Below are positions 5,724 to 6,969 of a stretch of 6,969 nucleotides of DNA, piece by piece. Below the pieces are notes generated by a model, which was not told the origin of the DNA, searched no databases, and saw nothing but the letters and a program-made list of their open reading frames with translations. Source of the stretch: Lachnospiraceae bacterium (GTDB lineage Bacteria; Bacillota_A; Clostridia; Lachnospirales; Lachnospiraceae); NCBI GenBank assembly GCA_017614185.1, contig JAGACI010000165.1:1-6969 (forward strand). Direction: 5' to 3'. Position numbers and translations under genes: made by a program. Numbering within the stretch: position 1 is the first letter of the stretch; every line of letters begins with the position of its first letter.

Positions 5724-5760
5724 AAAATCGTCGTGCAGGTAACTGCACGGCGATTTTTTT
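5724..5760 (+). terminator. Intrinsic terminator after the adhesin operon
   Basis: Two 15-nt arms (5724-5738 and 5743-5757) pair fully, with one G-U wobble, around a GTAA (GNRA-type) tetraloop. The last arm runs into seven T residues (5754-5760). It begins 18 nt after the adhesin stop and should end transcription of the operon that starts at 1661. Confidence 0.93.
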
Positions 5761-5881
5761 GTTATTTCAAAAAGTTTATTATAAAAAAGCAATACCGTCA
5801 CAGGAAACGATTTTTGAAGAAACGGTTTATTTAAACACGCATATTTTCACGCTATCGTAGGAGAAGGCGGGAATATAGAGG

Positions 5882-5910
5882 TTTAAAAATTTACCAAAAT
5901 GTAGTATAAT
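5882..5910 (+). promoter_or_regulatory. Sigma-A-type promoter for the lipoprotein gene
   Basis: TTTAAA (5882-5887) and a perfect TATAAT (5905-5910) are separated by 17 bp, giving a start near 5917 and a leader of about 45 nt. A small inverted repeat, ACACT/AGTGT (5912-5916 and 5926-5930), lies at the start site. The rest of the gap from the terminator to here (5761-5881) shows nothing I can identify. Confidence 0.7.
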
Positions 5911-5960
5911 CACACTATATAAATAAGTGTTTTGGCGATAATCTCGGAGGACTTAAATCA

Positions 5961-6479
5961 ATGATTAAGAAGAGTTTAAGCTTTCTTTTGCTGATAACTG
6001 TATTATCCGTATCTCTTGCGGGCTGCTCTAAGAAGCCTGTTACTTCGGAGAGCGTATCGTTCCCTGAAGAGATACCGCTTGTAACTACCACATCGGTTTC
6101 GACGCCCACCGAGTCTTCGGTATCGACGGGGATTGAAAGCTCGGTTTCTTTTGAAACGCCTGTTGAGAATGAAGAGGCGACAATCGATTACAAGCTGGTG
6201 GTCCTCAATCAGTGCAATGCCGACATCGGTATGGTATGCATGCTCGACCCTGTCAGTGCCGAGCAGACAGAAATTGGGCCGCTTGCGGACGGAACGGCTT
6301 TGATAATGAATTTTGAAGGCTGGCCGGAGCGAAATACCACTCTGGACCTGGCATTTTATAACAATAGCGGTAATTTGGTATCTACCACAGAAGTGGACAT
6401 AACGGGGGTTGAGTCCACTGTAACGGTTTCTCTTTCGGGAAACGGCAATATTGAAAAAGTTAAGGGTGAAGTAAATTAG
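5961..6479 (+). CDS. Small lipoprotein with Ser/Thr-rich linker and beta-rich domain
   Basis: A 172-aa protein. A lipoprotein signal peptide ends in the lipobox LAGC, with the lipidated cysteine at residue 22, so the mature protein should sit on the outer face of the membrane. A flexible Ser/Thr/Val/Glu-rich linker follows (about 23-74), then a compact beta-rich domain (about 75-172) that begins IDYKLVVLNQCNADIG and contains GPLADGTALIMNF and LDLAFYNNSGNLV. That domain faintly recalls small extracellular beta-sandwich repeats in clostridial lipoproteins; this is an impression, not an assignment, and I give no function. GGAGG at 5946-5950 supports the ATG. It has its own promoter and is separated from the adhesin operon by a terminator. 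The FAD enzyme gene starts 30 nt after its stop and may be co-transcribed. Confidence 0.85.
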   Translation: MIKKSLSFLLLITVLSVSLAGCSKKPVTSESVSFPEEIPLVTTTSVSTPTESSVSTGIESSVSFETPVENEEATIDYKLVVLNQCNADIGMVCMLDPVSAEQTEIGPLADGTALIMNFEGWPERNTTLDLAFYNNSGNLVSTTEVDITGVESTVTVSLSGNGNIEKVKGEVN

Positions 6480-6509
6480 CGAATTTATATAAATGTATTT
6501 GGAGGGTTC

Positions 6510-6969
6510 ATGAAAAGAGAAGTTGTAATTATCGGAGCGGGCGTTGTCGGCTCCTCGATTGCAAGAGAATTGTCTCGTTATAACGTAGACGTATGCGTGC
6601 TGGAGAAAGCATCCGATGTCTGCGAGGGCACATCCAAGGCCAACAGCGGGATAGTTCATGCGGGTTTTGACGCAGAGCCGGGTACTCTGAAAGCCCGTTT
6701 TAACGTTGCGGGAAGCCGTAAGATGGAGGCTTTGTCCCGCGAGCTTGATTTTTCCTACAAGAGGAACGGTTCACTTGTCCTTTGTTTCTCAAAGGATGGT
6801 TATCCCCAATTAGAAGAACTTAAGAAACGCGGCGAGTCTAACGGTGTGGAAGGCGTTACGATCCTTACCGGTGACGAAGTGCGTAAGATGGAGCCTGCAA
6901 TCTCGGATGAGGTTGTGGCTGCTTTGTATGCGCCCACGGGAGCGATTGTGTGCCCCTTCGGACTTACGA
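6510..6969 (+). CDS. FAD-dependent dehydrogenase, GlpA/LhgO-like (5' part)
   Basis: The reading frame is open from ATG at 6510 to the window end (153 codons), so the C-terminal part is missing. The N-terminus VVIIGAGVVGSSIARELS holds the GxGxxG dinucleotide fold (residues 9-14), with the ribose-contacting Glu at 32 (VLEK). KANSGIVHAGFDAEPGTLKA (43-62) is a hallmark of the DAO-superfamily enzymes related to glycerol-3-phosphate dehydrogenase GlpA and L-2-hydroxyglutarate oxidase LhgO. Such proteins oxidise a hydroxy acid or glycerol phosphate with FAD. The exact substrate cannot be told from this half. GGAGG (6501-6505) lies only 4 nt before the ATG. In Clostridia such genes are often followed by a second FAD/NAD oxidoreductase, which would be outside the window. 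Confidence 0.9.
   Translation, partial: MKREVVIIGAGVVGSSIARELSRYNVDVCVLEKASDVCEGTSKANSGIVHAGFDAEPGTLKARFNVAGSRKMEALSRELDFSYKRNGSLVLCFSKDGYPQLEELKKRGESNGVEGVTILTGDEVRKMEPAISDEVVAALYAPTGAIVCPFGLT

Noticed and set aside
5912..5930. Common operator shared by the lipoprotein promoter (ACACT/AGTGT) and the 1417-1432 palindrome (TACAC/GTGTA)
   Set aside because: The arms share only ACAC/GTGT and the spacers differ (11 versus 6), so a shared regulator is not supported.
6003..6659. 218-codon open frame on the minus strand across the lipoprotein and dehydrogenase genes
   Set aside because: It spans two well-supported plus-strand genes and their gap, is rich in Arg/Tyr/Cys and lacks any family motif.

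Overview
The window looks like a moderately low-GC Gram-positive genome of the Lachnospiraceae/Clostridia type. The grounds are strong AGGAGG-like ribosome binding sites, AT-rich intergenic DNA with TATAAT boxes, a very large Ala/Glu/Lys-rich surface protein with a Pro-Gly-rich stalk and a C-terminal membrane anchor, and a GlpA-like FAD oxidoreductase of the kind common in Clostridia. I cannot name the species.

Layout. On the minus strand, reading from 1373 down to 1, three genes are closely packed: a two-TM protein with a degenerate GGDEF domain (681-1373), an ECF-like sigma-70 factor (107-661), and the start of a third gene running off the window (1-92), whose place suggests a sigma-factor partner. 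Positions 1374-1660 form an AT-rich divergent control region with a 10-bp inverted repeat, several TATAAT-like boxes and a possible ECF-type promoter. On the plus strand follow three genes in tight order: a 113-aa single-TM protein (1661-2002), a stand-alone PilZ protein (2025-2345), and a 1105-aa secreted, membrane-anchored adhesin-like protein (2388-5705). A strong intrinsic terminator (5724-5760) closes this group. After a new promoter (about 5882-5910) come a small lipoprotein (5961-6479) and the 5' part of a FAD-dependent dehydrogenase (6510 to the window end). These last two look unrelated to the rest.

How the parts may fit. The first six genes look like a divergent surface-adhesion locus linked to cyclic di-GMP. 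The PilZ protein keeps both c-di-GMP-binding signatures. The GGDEF protein has lost key catalytic residues and is more likely a sensor or regulator than an enzyme. It is encoded just upstream of a sigma factor that could act on the shared control region. The small TM protein and the giant surface protein share a distinctive acidic 'DDxATPL' motif just outside their membrane segments, which ties them together physically as well as genetically. This functional model is inference. The gene order, motifs and repeats are read directly from the sequence.
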